This document shows, piece after piece, positions 1-6,027 of a stretch of DNA of 6,995 nucleotides. The DNA is from Wenzhouxiangellaceae bacterium (GTDB lineage Bacteria; Pseudomonadota; Gammaproteobacteria; Xanthomonadales; Wenzhouxiangellaceae), in NCBI GenBank assembly GCA_023258355.1, contig JALQZL010000077.1:1-6995 (forward strand), written 5' to 3'. Position 1 is the stretch's first letter. The number at the start of each line of letters is the position of its first letter. Both the position numbers and the translations under genes were made by a program. The notes under the pieces are model-generated. The model was given only the letters and a program-made list of their open reading frames with translations. It searched no databases and had not been told where the DNA came from.

Positions 1-50
1 TGATGGCGTCTTTACTGGGTTTATTTGGCGCACGTAAGCTGTTCGTTTGA
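1..50 (+). CDS. C-terminal end of a plus-strand protein with a hydrophobic/basic tail (partial)
   Basis: Only the last 15 complete codons are inside the window, ending at TGA 48-50. They encode M-A-S-L-L-G-L-F-G-A-R-K-L-F-V: a short hydrophobic, glycine-containing stretch followed by an Arg-Lys pair and three more hydrophobic residues. The plan resembles the end of a C-terminal membrane anchor or a PEP-CTERM-like sorting signal, in which a hydrophobic helix is followed by a basic cluster. The diagnostic motif before the helix is outside the window, so this is inference. A simple C-terminal transmembrane helix is an equal alternative. A strong intrinsic terminator starts 33 bp after the stop, which supports this being a real gene end. 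Confidence 0.5.
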   Translation, partial: MASLLGLFGARKLFV

Positions 51-83
51 AGCCTGCAAACACCTGATTATCATTGTTCACGC

Positions 84-123
84 AAAAGGCCTGACATGTT
101 CACATGTTGGGCCTTTTTCTTTA
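84..123 (+). terminator. Rho-independent terminator
   Basis: A long hairpin pairs 84-98 (AAAAGGCCTGACATG) with 103-117 (CATGTTGGGCCTTTT) around a four-base TTCA loop. There are only two G-U wobbles and no bulge, and the pairing runs into a T-rich tract at 114-123. It ends the plus-strand transcript of the gene stopping at 50. Because the 5' arm begins with four A's, it could also terminate weakly on the minus strand, but no minus-strand gene reads into it here. Confidence 0.9.
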
Positions 124-234
124 GGATGTGGATCGAAGTCTTGGGGAAGGTGACTTCTTTGTTTACAGCACCATTTGAGACAGTGATAAATGGATCCCTT
201 CGCATTCGCATAAGAACTAAATAGCTCAGTGGTG

Positions 235-250
235 ATGCAGTGGCTTGCAT
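235..250. repeat. Perfect short dyad ATGCA-N6-TGCAT
   Basis: ATGCA at 235-239 and TGCAT at 246-250 are perfect inverted repeats separated by GTGGCT, in the leader of the secreted-protein gene that starts at 323. The size and symmetry suit a dimeric regulator site, but no matching promoter was found nearby, so this is only a candidate. Confidence 0.25.
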
Positions 251-322
251 AGACGTGTCCTGGTGGGCACTTCTTGACATGGCCGTTGTAATTATGCCAG
301 AGTACAAAACAGGTTACAAAAG

Positions 323-1018
323 ATGGGGTTAATGGTGGTTGGTCTCCAACAATTAAAAAAATTTTCGTCGCTGGTTTTTTTTTCAGCATGGCTGTTGTGC
401 TCTTCAGCGTTCGCCTCGCCGGTGCTTAAAGATGCCAATGGTGAGGTGATCGGTGCTTTTCTAGGCTATAACCCACCATTTGGTCCTAATACCAGCACGG
501 TAGAGGGTATTGCTGATTTTGTCATCATGAGTCGTACGGGGTATATTTTTCTGCTTGTCTATGGAACACTCAACATCTTTGAGACTGTGGCAGTCATACG
601 GAACTATGGGGAGCACAACTTAAGCTATAAGACGGATATCTTCTTTGAAACCACAGACTGTTCAGGGGATGCCTTTGTTAATGGTGTTCAGAGTGGCATC
701 ATTGCCAACGCAATATTAAATCTACAGTCAATCTATAACAATGCCTTCTTAGGTTCGACTCTGTACTATGTGCCCAAGGGTGCCGCAGTGATTCCGAGAC
801 GCCCACAGTCACGGTTACAGGTAACCTCAAGTACTGAACTTGGGTGTCAAGAGCTACCCCTGGGTTCCAGTCGATTAACAGTCAAAGCTCTACCCAATGA
901 TCCAGCGGTGACAGGAATTTCCAATTGGTACTTCCCGTTACCCGTTTATTTCGACTTTGATTATCGGTTCGGCACGCCTGAGGTGTTTGCTGATCAGTTT
1001 TTGACTGTGCAAGAGTAG
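323..1018 (+). CDS. Secreted protein of unknown function
   Basis: The gene encodes 231 residues. I do not recognise a named family. The N-terminus is a typical Sec signal peptide: Lys12-Lys13, a hydrophobic core at about 16-26, and a likely cut after Ala31 (A-F-A then S-P). The mature part opens with L-K-D-A-N-G-E-V-I-G and has a T-T-D-C-S-G motif at 111-115 and a Y-Y-V-P-K-G stretch at 148-153. It has just two cysteines, Cys113 and Cys175, which could form one disulfide in the periplasm. Abundant aromatic and beta-prone segments suggest a small beta-rich exported domain. It resembles poorly described exported proteins that begin with a D-x-N-G-x-x-x-G repeat and carry a D-C-[ST]-G motif, recalled from general pattern knowledge and not searched. 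No transmembrane anchor or lipobox is present. The start is uncertain: Met1 and Met4 (332) both precede the signal peptide and neither has a strong ribosome binding site. It appears to be monocistronic. Confidence 0.85.
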   Translation: MGLMVVGLQQLKKFSSLVFFSAWLLCSSAFASPVLKDANGEVIGAFLGYNPPFGPNTSTVEGIADFVIMSRTGYIFLLVYGTLNIFETVAVIRNYGEHNLSYKTDIFFETTDCSGDAFVNGVQSGIIANAILNLQSIYNNAFLGSTLYYVPKGAAVIPRRPQSRLQVTSSTELGCQELPLGSSRLTVKALPNDPAVTGISNWYFPLPVYFDFDYRFGTPEVFADQFLTVQE

Positions 1019-1070
1019 GGCTGGGTGCTTCAGGCCAGCACGCTATGAAATCGTATTTTTTTAACGCCCC

Positions 1071-1100
1071 AGTTGTTTGTCAAGTCGTGGCGCAACAACT
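1071..1100. repeat. Inverted repeat AGTTGTT-N16-AACAACT upstream of arcA
   Basis: AGTTGTT (1071-1077) and AACAACT (1094-1100) are perfect 7-bp inverted arms around a 16-base spacer, in the 245-bp gap between the secreted-protein gene and arcA. No T tract follows, so it is not a canonical terminator. It may be an operator for arcA or an RNA hairpin. I found no clear arginine-repressor or Fnr/Anr box in the same gap. Confidence 0.3.
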
Positions 1101-1162
1101 CAGATGACTGAGCGAAAGCAGGTATATCCCCAGACATCAACCCAGAAAGCATAGGCTGCCGC

Positions 1163-1177
1163 GCCTCGGCGGGAGGC
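1163..1177. repeat. GC-rich hairpin upstream of arcA
   Basis: GCCTC (1163-1167) pairs with GAGGC (1173-1177) around a GGCGG loop. An alternative pairing uses CTGCC at 1156-1160 with GGCAG at 1175-1179. It lies about 86 bp before the arcA start, within the probable leader. Its role is unknown, and it may be incidental. Confidence 0.2.
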
Positions 1178-1263
1178 AGGGTCATCTAGCAGCTCACCGC
1201 CACGCTCGTCTGAGTTATCCTTGCCACTGGTCTGTTTAATACAACACAGAGAGCAAAGCACCC

Positions 1264-2529
1264 ATGGCTTTATCAGTGCATTCTGAAATTGGGAAACTGG
1301 AAATGGTGTTGGTGCACACGCCAGCATCAGAAGTAGAGAACATGACGCCTGACTCTGCCAGTGACGTCCTCTATGACGATATTTTAAATTTACCATTGGC
1401 CGCTAAAGAGCATGCCCAGCTGACTGGCGTCTTGCAGCAAGTCTCTAAGACTGTTCAGTTGAAAGATTTATTAAGTGATGTCCTTCAGAGCGCTGAAGCG
1501 AAGAATTCCGTGGTCAGTGCGCTGACAACGTTATATCGGTGCCCGGAACACGCTGATCATATGCTTGCCTTGAGTGCCCCCGCGTTGGCGGCTCAGTTGA
1601 TCGAAGGGACGCGAAAGCGGATCTCATCACTGGAGCGCTTCTTGGATAAGTCACCCTATGCCATTCCACCCTTACCCAACGCCTTTTTTACTCGTGATGC
1701 CACCATGTGCGTCAGTGATGGTGTCATCATCGGTTCGATGGCGCATCCGGCAAGAGTGGCAGAGTCTGTCCTTTTGAAAGCGATCTTCCGCCATCATCCC
1801 AAAGTCCATACCGATCGATTCTTCTTTGATGGAACCGTCGATACGCCAGCGGGCATTACCATTGAGGGTGGAGATTTGCTGATTTTGCGCAAGGATTTGA
1901 TCATGATTGGCTATAGCGAAAGAACATCAGTTCGCGCCATCGATCTTTTAATGAAATCCATTGCCGCTGAGGGGGCTGTTCAAAACTTTATTGTCGTGGA
2001 GATACCCCAGCGCCGTGCCAGCATTCATCTGGATATGCTTTTTACGATGGTGGATGTGGATAAATGTGTGGTTTATCCGCCCATGCTAGAGGGCTCTACC
2101 GCGACGCCTGCTTATCACTGTGTTTTTTCTGATGAGCCAGAGCCGGTGATGGTGTCGGTAACCGAGCATCCGCATGTGTTAGGCGCGCTGGACGCTGTTG
2201 GGATGCCACTGGAGCCGATTGCTTGTGGTGGGCCTGATCGGTTTCATCAAGAAAGGGAGCAGTGGGCGAGTGGTGCGAACTTTTTTGCCTTTGCCCCTGG
2301 CCAAATCATGGGCTATGCCCACAATGTGCACACAATTGAAGCCATGGCGCAGGCTGGATTCAACGTGGTCCATGCAAAAAATGTGGTTGATGGATCACGT
2401 CCCATTGCACCCACCGAGCGAATCTTAGTCACCATGGATGGCTCAGAACTTAGTCGAGGGGGTGGGGGGTGCCGTTGTATGACACTGCCTCTCTCACGAG
2501 CAGCGGTTGAGAGCCGCTCAGTGGTCTAG
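1264..2529 (+). CDS. arcA: Arginine deiminase
   Basis: This 421-residue protein hydrolyses L-arginine to citrulline and ammonia (EC 3.5.3.6) in the cytoplasm, the first step of the arginine dihydrolase route. All guanidino-modifying active-site motifs are present in order: F-T-R-D at 142-145, E-G-G-D at 201-204, H-L-D-M at 255-258, and the nucleophile Cys405 in R-G-G-G-G-C-R-C-M-T (398-407). They correspond to Asp166, Glu224, His278/Asp280 and Cys406 of the Pseudomonas aeruginosa enzyme. The length suits the family (about 400-420). Compared with my memory of the Pseudomonas protein, about 20 extra residues lie before the Cys motif, giving the form ending in R-G-G-G-G-x-R-C-M. The start at ATG 1264 gives the expected N-terminus (V-H-S-E-I-G-K-L); its ribosome site is weak (AGAGAG near 1248-1253). 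No arcB, arcC or arcD is adjacent, so the gene is an orphan here. The next gene is convergent and overlaps it by 4 bp. Confidence 0.95.
   Translation: MALSVHSEIGKLEMVLVHTPASEVENMTPDSASDVLYDDILNLPLAAKEHAQLTGVLQQVSKTVQLKDLLSDVLQSAEAKNSVVSALTTLYRCPEHADHMLALSAPALAAQLIEGTRKRISSLERFLDKSPYAIPPLPNAFFTRDATMCVSDGVIIGSMAHPARVAESVLLKAIFRHHPKVHTDRFFFDGTVDTPAGITIEGGDLLILRKDLIMIGYSERTSVRAIDLLMKSIAAEGAVQNFIVVEIPQRRASIHLDMLFTMVDVDKCVVYPPMLEGSTATPAYHCVFSDEPEPVMVSVTEHPHVLGALDAVGMPLEPIACGGPDRFHQEREQWASGANFFAFAPGQIMGYAHNVHTIEAMAQAGFNVVHAKNVVDGSRPIAPTERILVTMDGSELSRGGGGCRCMTLPLSRAAVESRSVV
2502..2518. other. Hairpin at the convergent 3' ends of arcA and the SLT gene
   Basis: AGCGGTT (2502-2508) pairs with AGCCGCT (2512-2518) around a GAG loop, with one G-T wobble. 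It sits inside the last codons of arcA and 8 bp beyond the minus-strand stop at 2526. No T tract follows on either strand, so it is not a standard intrinsic terminator. It is the only stable hairpin I see where the two convergent transcripts meet. Confidence 0.3.
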
Positions 2530-3152
2530 CGACAGAACGGCCAGACTTGATACCAACGTCGACAGTGGAACTCGGACTGACATGAGTTCAACTGAGCTTG
2601 ATATTGGGCAGAGCGTCGCTCCACTTTCCTGGCAATACTTTGGAGCTGAGACTTGTTACGCCAGCTCCCACGAGAATAACCGCCATGTCCCTCATGGTAG
2701 GCAAGGTAGAGGTTGTAGGCATCTGTCTTGGGAAGCCCTAAGCGACGGTGGCTGACATCGTTATACCAGCCAACGAAGTCAGCGGCATCTTCAAACTGAC
2801 TGCGGATGGCGAAGATCTGCCCCGTTGCCTTCTTATAATCTTCCCATGCCGGATCTTGGGCTTGGGCATAGCCCTTGGCAGAGGAGGGGCGCTTCCAAGG
2901 AATAATGCCAAGCAACTTGGTTCGCTCAGGCCGAACAGCGGAACGAAATGACGATTCTTGTTGGATAATGGCCATTTGCACTGAGATGGGCACGCCCCAC
3001 CTTTTCTGAGAGTCCAATGTATGGTCGTACCAGTCCGGGTACTGCCTAAAGATCTCACACAGATTATCCTGTTGCTTTGGTGGCGTTGTCGCGCACGCAG
3101 ACAGCGTGGCGACCATGATGATTGCCCAGACCCTCAAGATAGTGAGTTTCAT
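2526..3152 (-). CDS. Lipoprotein with lytic-transglycosylase-like (SLT) domain
   Basis: The 208-residue product starts with a lipoprotein signal: a hydrophobic segment at 4-18 and lipobox L-S-A-C with Cys20 as the lipidated residue. Ala21 at +2 and the lack of Asp predict outer-membrane sorting. The body resembles the SLT lysozyme-like fold: W-G-V-P at 52-55 and I-Q-Q-E-S-S-F at 63-69 with probable catalytic Glu66, then G-Y-A-Q at 94-97 in place of the usual G-L-M-Q, and A-Y-H-E-G-H-G-G-Y at 151-159. Such enzymes cleave peptidoglycan glycan strands. The order of motifs fits a divergent SLT family of small Gram-negative lipoproteins; activity is inferred. The C-terminus is cysteine-rich (Cys191, Cys197, Cys207) and, with Cys32, could form two disulfides. 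It is the last gene of the operon, beginning 9 bp after the porin stop with a poor ribosome site, so translational coupling is likely. Confidence 0.85.
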   Translation of the reverse strand: MKLTILRVWAIIMVATLSACATTPPKQQDNLCEIFRQYPDWYDHTLDSQKRWGVPISVQMAIIQQESSFRSAVRPERTKLLGIIPWKRPSSAKGYAQAQDPAWEDYKKATGQIFAIRSQFEDAADFVGWYNDVSHRRLGLPKTDAYNLYLAYHEGHGGYSRGSWRNKSQLQSIARKVERRSAQYQAQLNSCQSEFHCRRWYQVWPFCR

Positions 3153-3161
3153 GATGGCGTC

Positions 3162-4229
3162 TTAGCGAACCAAGTTACCTGATTTGAGGATAAACCTCAG
3201 TCCCAACCCAGCTATCGTCTCCTTACCTGTGAGGTCACGATCGATTTGACGAATGCCGCCATGCACAGAGACAAGGTTGTGCAGTTCATAGCGAGCGCCA
3301 AGGGCGAAATAGGTACCATCATTGACGTCTTTATTATCGTCAAACAGACCGAGATTGGTGCTAAAACGCCACTTGTCCATCCGATAGCTGGAGGTGATAA
3401 ATAGGTTGTCACCATCCTCAAGGCCTTGACCTCGGCTTTCGTGCATGATGCCAGTAGACCAAGGCCCCTTTTGATATAAAGCACCCAGCTTGACCGCATC
3501 ACGGTCACTGGCACCACCTTCATAGCCACTGCCATCAACATAGGCAGCGAGTAGCTGGATGGGTCCATGTGATGAAATGACAGAGGCAGAGAGCGCTGGG
3601 TCATTGTCTGATGTGAGATCACCGGCGAGCTCGTCATCAAACGACAACGTGGCGTTGATGCGAACACTGCCAAGGGTATTGCCATAAGCAATCGATCGAT
3701 CCAGATAGCCACCGTGGCCAAAAGCGCCGCCTGAGCGAGCTAAGTTGCCACGTGACTGCATGAAAGTGGCATTGAGCGGATCCCAACCGATGCCCGCTGT
3801 TTTATATGCTGTGGCAATTCGGCCAGCTGAGATTCGGCCAAGGGGTGTGGCTAGTCCAACATAGACATCGCGATTTTTCGAATCACCATCTTTCAGGCCT
3901 TCGGCATCAATATTCAAGCCGAGTCGCGCGAACAAACCCCATTGGCCACTGATTGGCTGACTGGAATCAATAAATAAAGCACCAAAATTGGCTGAGTTTT
4001 TGTTGCCACCTGCCCATCCATCGGTGATGGTGAAGCCATCGCTCCCGCGGGCTTCTGCCGCTGACCCACTGACAGAGACCAGTTCTGGTTGAAGACGAAG
4101 AAGGGCCGTCAATTGGGGGCCTTCCTCATCAGTTTGCGCAACAGCCATCCCAGAGTGAACGCCTGTGCAGAGGATAACGAGTGTCATCAGCCAAAGGGAT
4201 TGATTGTTAAGTCTTGTGACAAAAAACAT
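3162..4229 (-). CDS. Outer-membrane porin (Gram-negative general porin type)
   Basis: The 355-residue product has a Sec signal peptide with a hydrophobic core at about 12-22 and likely cleavage after Ala31 (A-V-A then Q-T). The mature protein is built of alternating beta-strand segments. It carries porin hallmarks: D-V-Y-V-G-L-A-T-P-L-G-R-I-S-A-G-R at 121-137 and R-S-I-A-Y-G-N at 178-184, the latter following a glycine-rich stretch that probably belongs to the constriction loop. It would form a beta-barrel, probably trimeric, for passive solute uptake; the substrate is unknown. TAAGG lies 7 bases before the ATG as ribosome site. It is third in the operon, 32 bp after the small membrane protein. 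The C-terminus is odd: the last strand (G-L-G-L-R-F) is followed by I-L-K-S-G-N-L-V-R, not by a terminal Phe as most porins have. A sulfur-compound or anion porin role is suggested only by context. Confidence 0.88.
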   Translation of the reverse strand: MFFVTRLNNQSLWLMTLVILCTGVHSGMAVAQTDEEGPQLTALLRLQPELVSVSGSAAEARGSDGFTITDGWAGGNKNSANFGALFIDSSQPISGQWGLFARLGLNIDAEGLKDGDSKNRDVYVGLATPLGRISAGRIATAYKTAGIGWDPLNATFMQSRGNLARSGGAFGHGGYLDRSIAYGNTLGSVRINATLSFDDELAGDLTSDNDPALSASVISSHGPIQLLAAYVDGSGYEGGASDRDAVKLGALYQKGPWSTGIMHESRGQGLEDGDNLFITSSYRMDKWRFSTNLGLFDDNKDVNDGTYFALGARYELHNLVSVHGGIRQIDRDLTGKETIAGLGLRFILKSGNLVR

Positions 4230-4261
4230 GCTGCAGCCTTATTTAGGAGGTTTAAACCAAT

Positions 4262-4597
4262 TTATGAGCGTATCAAACTTACAACAGGAAGTGTCAGAAT
4301 GAAGCCAATAAAGCCCACCGCTAAAGCCATCAGGGCCAGAAGAAGCCAGTCCACCAGGCCAATGAAGTCTGCAAAGTTTGCCTGCGTTAACCATGGGCCA
4401 GCTAAGAAGGCACCCACAGCAAAGACAAGACCAGCCCTGATTGCCCATTGACGGGCCCTTGCATGGGCAAAGCGGCGTTGGCGGAGTGTTAAGGCAGTGG
4501 CGATGAGGTCAATCACTAGCCAGATAAGAAAAAAGGAAAGCAGAGGTCGCAAAGCCTCAATAATCACAGCCAGGATTCCGAACACTGAAAAAGCCAT
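4262..4597 (-). CDS. Small inner-membrane protein, three or four helices, unknown function
   Basis: The 111-residue product is almost entirely hydrophobic. Helical stretches lie at about 6-37 (long enough for two short helices or one long one), 54-71 and 81-107. Between the first and second is a strongly basic loop (R-Q-R-R-F-A-H-A-R-A-R-Q at 39-50), which should be cytoplasmic by the positive-inside rule. There is no signal peptide, cysteine or metal motif. I do not recognise it with certainty; it is reminiscent of a small DUF membrane family seen near flavoprotein oxidoreductases, but I cannot confirm this. The ribosome site is good: AAGAGGA 7 bases before the ATG. It is second in the operon, 32 bp from both neighbours, so it may anchor or assist the exported SQR encoded just upstream. 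That role is inference. Confidence 0.8.
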   Translation of the reverse strand: MAFSVFGILAVIIEALRPLLSFFLIWLVIDLIATALTLRQRRFAHARARQWAIRAGLVFAVGAFLAGPWLTQANFADFIGLVDWLLLALMALAVGFIGFILTLPVVSLIRS

Positions 4598-4629
4598 AAT
4601 AATGTCCTCTTAATTAAGTGATGGCGGCT

Positions 4630-5967
4630 CTAGACTCGACCACGGAGCATAGCGTTGTAGGCTGCATGGAGCATGCGGTCTTTGAGCATCCAAGGAAACC
4701 AGTGCTGTTCATAGGGGCTTATAAAAGGGAAGGAGGGAATCATGTTCAAGTCATAGTCAAATTCCACCAAGATCCCCTGGCCCTTGCGAGTGATGAGGGG
4801 GCAAGAGGTGTATCCATTGTAACGGGCACTTAATGGCTCATCAGCAATGGCGGAGATTAAATTGGCAGTGGCGACGGGCACCTGCGCTTTGACGCTAGCG
4901 GCCGTTTTCCCAATTGGCGTGCCCACGCAGTCACCTGACCCGAACACATTGGGATAGCGCCGATGTTGAAGTGTCAACTTATCGACCTCCATCCAGTGTC
5001 CACTCGCAAATGGTCCTTCCTGCCACGCCAAATCTGAATCTGCGAGTGGGTCGGGTGCCTGCATCGGCGGCACGACATGAATAAAGTCATAATCTATGCG
5101 GCGCTCGCCCGATGGTGTTTTGAAAGTCGCTCGTTTGAGCTCAGGCTCAATGCCCACCAAAGGATGGTCCCATTGGATTGCGATATCGCGACTCGGGAAC
5201 TCCTCTTTTAGAAAAGCGTTGATATCAGGTTGTGAGAAAAGACCTTTGGCCGGCGGTGTATACATCATGCTGGCGCTATCACGATGACCCTTTCGGCGGA
5301 GCAGATCCTCAGTGAGCATAGTCACTTTTAGGGGAGCGCCAGCACATTTCACAGGACCTTGAGCGCGGGTGAAGATGCCCACCCCACCTTGATCTGTGTA
5401 CTGATCAATCATTTGCCATGTGCGACTAGCATGGTCTGGATTGTCATAGACACACCCAATCCCCAGCTTGCCGATCAGGTCTGTACTCATGCCTTCGATG
5501 TCGGAGTAGTTGACTTGAAGCCCCGTAGTGACCATTAAATAGTCATAGATAATTCGCTGTCCATCATCCGTCATGACGCTGTTAGAGGAGGGTTCGAATG
5601 CAACAACGCGCTTTTTAAGCCATTTAACGTCATTTGGCATATAACGTGCGTTTTTGTCCCTTACCTTTGTGGTCTTCCAAATGCCGGTGGCAACCAGTGT
5701 GAGGCCTGGTTGGTAAATATGTTCCGTTCTCGAGTCAATGATGATGATTTGTGCGCCATCGAGACCTCGGGATAAGCGATTGGCTGCATCTAGGCCGGCT
5801 GCTCCAGCGCCCACAATGACAATTTTTGCATTTGTTTTGAGCTTGCGAGCATGGCTTTGAGTAGGCACCACGCTACCCCCAAGGCCGACTGCTGCAGCTA
5901 GACCTGTGGCTTGAAGCAACTTCCTTCTGCTGGGACTGATCTCAAGATGTTTATCCTGCTGATTCAT
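4630..5967 (-). CDS. sqr: Tat-exported sulfide:quinone oxidoreductase, type II (SQOR-like)
   Basis: This 445-residue flavoprotein should oxidise sulfide to sulfane sulfur and reduce quinone at the membrane. The N-terminus is a twin-arginine signal (S-R-R-K-L-L at 13-18, hydrophobic core to about 34, likely cut after Ala40 in S-H-A), so it should act in the periplasm with FAD bound before export. FAD motifs follow: V-G-A-G-A-A-G at 52-58 and G-S-G-D-C at 343-347. The two redox cysteines of the human-SQOR type are present: Cys208 in G-P-V-K-C-A-G-A-P and Cys389 in Y-N-G-Y-T-S-C-P-L-I-T. A third Cys is at 172. The ending, with F-P-W-M-L-K-D and Y-N-A-M-L-R-G, matches the amphipathic membrane-binding C-terminus of SQORs. 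Flavocytochrome c sulfide dehydrogenase flavoprotein is the main alternative, but the Cys contexts favour SQR and no cytochrome subunit is adjacent. The start is fixed by GGGAG 7 bases before the ATG and by the intact Tat signal. It is first in the operon, behind the promoter at 6041-6069. Confidence 0.9.
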   Translation of the reverse strand: MNQQDKHLEISPSRRKLLQATGLAAAVGLGGSVVPTQSHARKLKTNAKIVIVGAGAAGLDAANRLSRGLDGAQIIIIDSRTEHIYQPGLTLVATGIWKTTKVRDKNARYMPNDVKWLKKRVVAFEPSSNSVMTDDGQRIIYDYLMVTTGLQVNYSDIEGMSTDLIGKLGIGCVYDNPDHASRTWQMIDQYTDQGGVGIFTRAQGPVKCAGAPLKVTMLTEDLLRRKGHRDSASMMYTPPAKGLFSQPDINAFLKEEFPSRDIAIQWDHPLVGIEPELKRATFKTPSGERRIDYDFIHVVPPMQAPDPLADSDLAWQEGPFASGHWMEVDKLTLQHRRYPNVFGSGDCVGTPIGKTAASVKAQVPVATANLISAIADEPLSARYNGYTSCPLITRKGQGILVEFDYDLNMIPSFPFISPYEQHWFPWMLKDRMLHAAYNAMLRGRV

Positions 5968-5971
5968 AAAC

Positions 5972-5982
5972 GACTCCCTCTG
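5972..5982 (-). promoter_or_regulatory. Ribosome binding site of sqr
   Basis: Read on the minus strand, AGAGGGAG ends 7-8 bases before the sqr ATG at 5967. It is one of the two strongest ribosome sites in the operon, the other being that of the second gene, and it fixes the start of the Tat signal peptide. Confidence 0.7.
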
Positions 5983-6027
5983 AAACGCTTTCGGTGAGAT
6001 GGGGCACGTTTTTATTTTATTTAGCTA

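Noticed and set aside
274..279. Perfect TTGACA hexamer before the secreted-protein gene
   Set aside because: At spacings of 15-19 bases the downstream hexamers (for example CCAGAG at 297-302) do not resemble a -10, so I do not call a promoter.
78..389. Minus-strand open frame of 103 codons over the 5' leader of the secreted-protein gene
   Set aside because: It runs through the terminator hairpin and the start of a well-supported plus-strand gene; it has no ribosome site and no recognisable protein features.
1020..1062. Possible terminator after the secreted-protein gene
   Set aside because: GCTGG/CCAGC (1020-1024 and 1035-1039) or GTGCT/AGCAC (1025-1029 and 1037-1041) can pair, but the seven-T run starts at 1056, about 15 bases beyond the stem, too far for a canonical intrinsic terminator.
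1221..1242. TTGCCA and TTTAAT/TAATAC as an arcA promoter
   Set aside because: The two elements are only about 8-10 bases apart, and no good -35 lies at 16-18 bases upstream of TTTAAT.
3212..3721. Minus-strand open frame of 169 codons inside the porin gene
   Set aside because: It overlaps the porin in another frame. The porin frame has a signal peptide, ribosome site and family motifs; this one has none.
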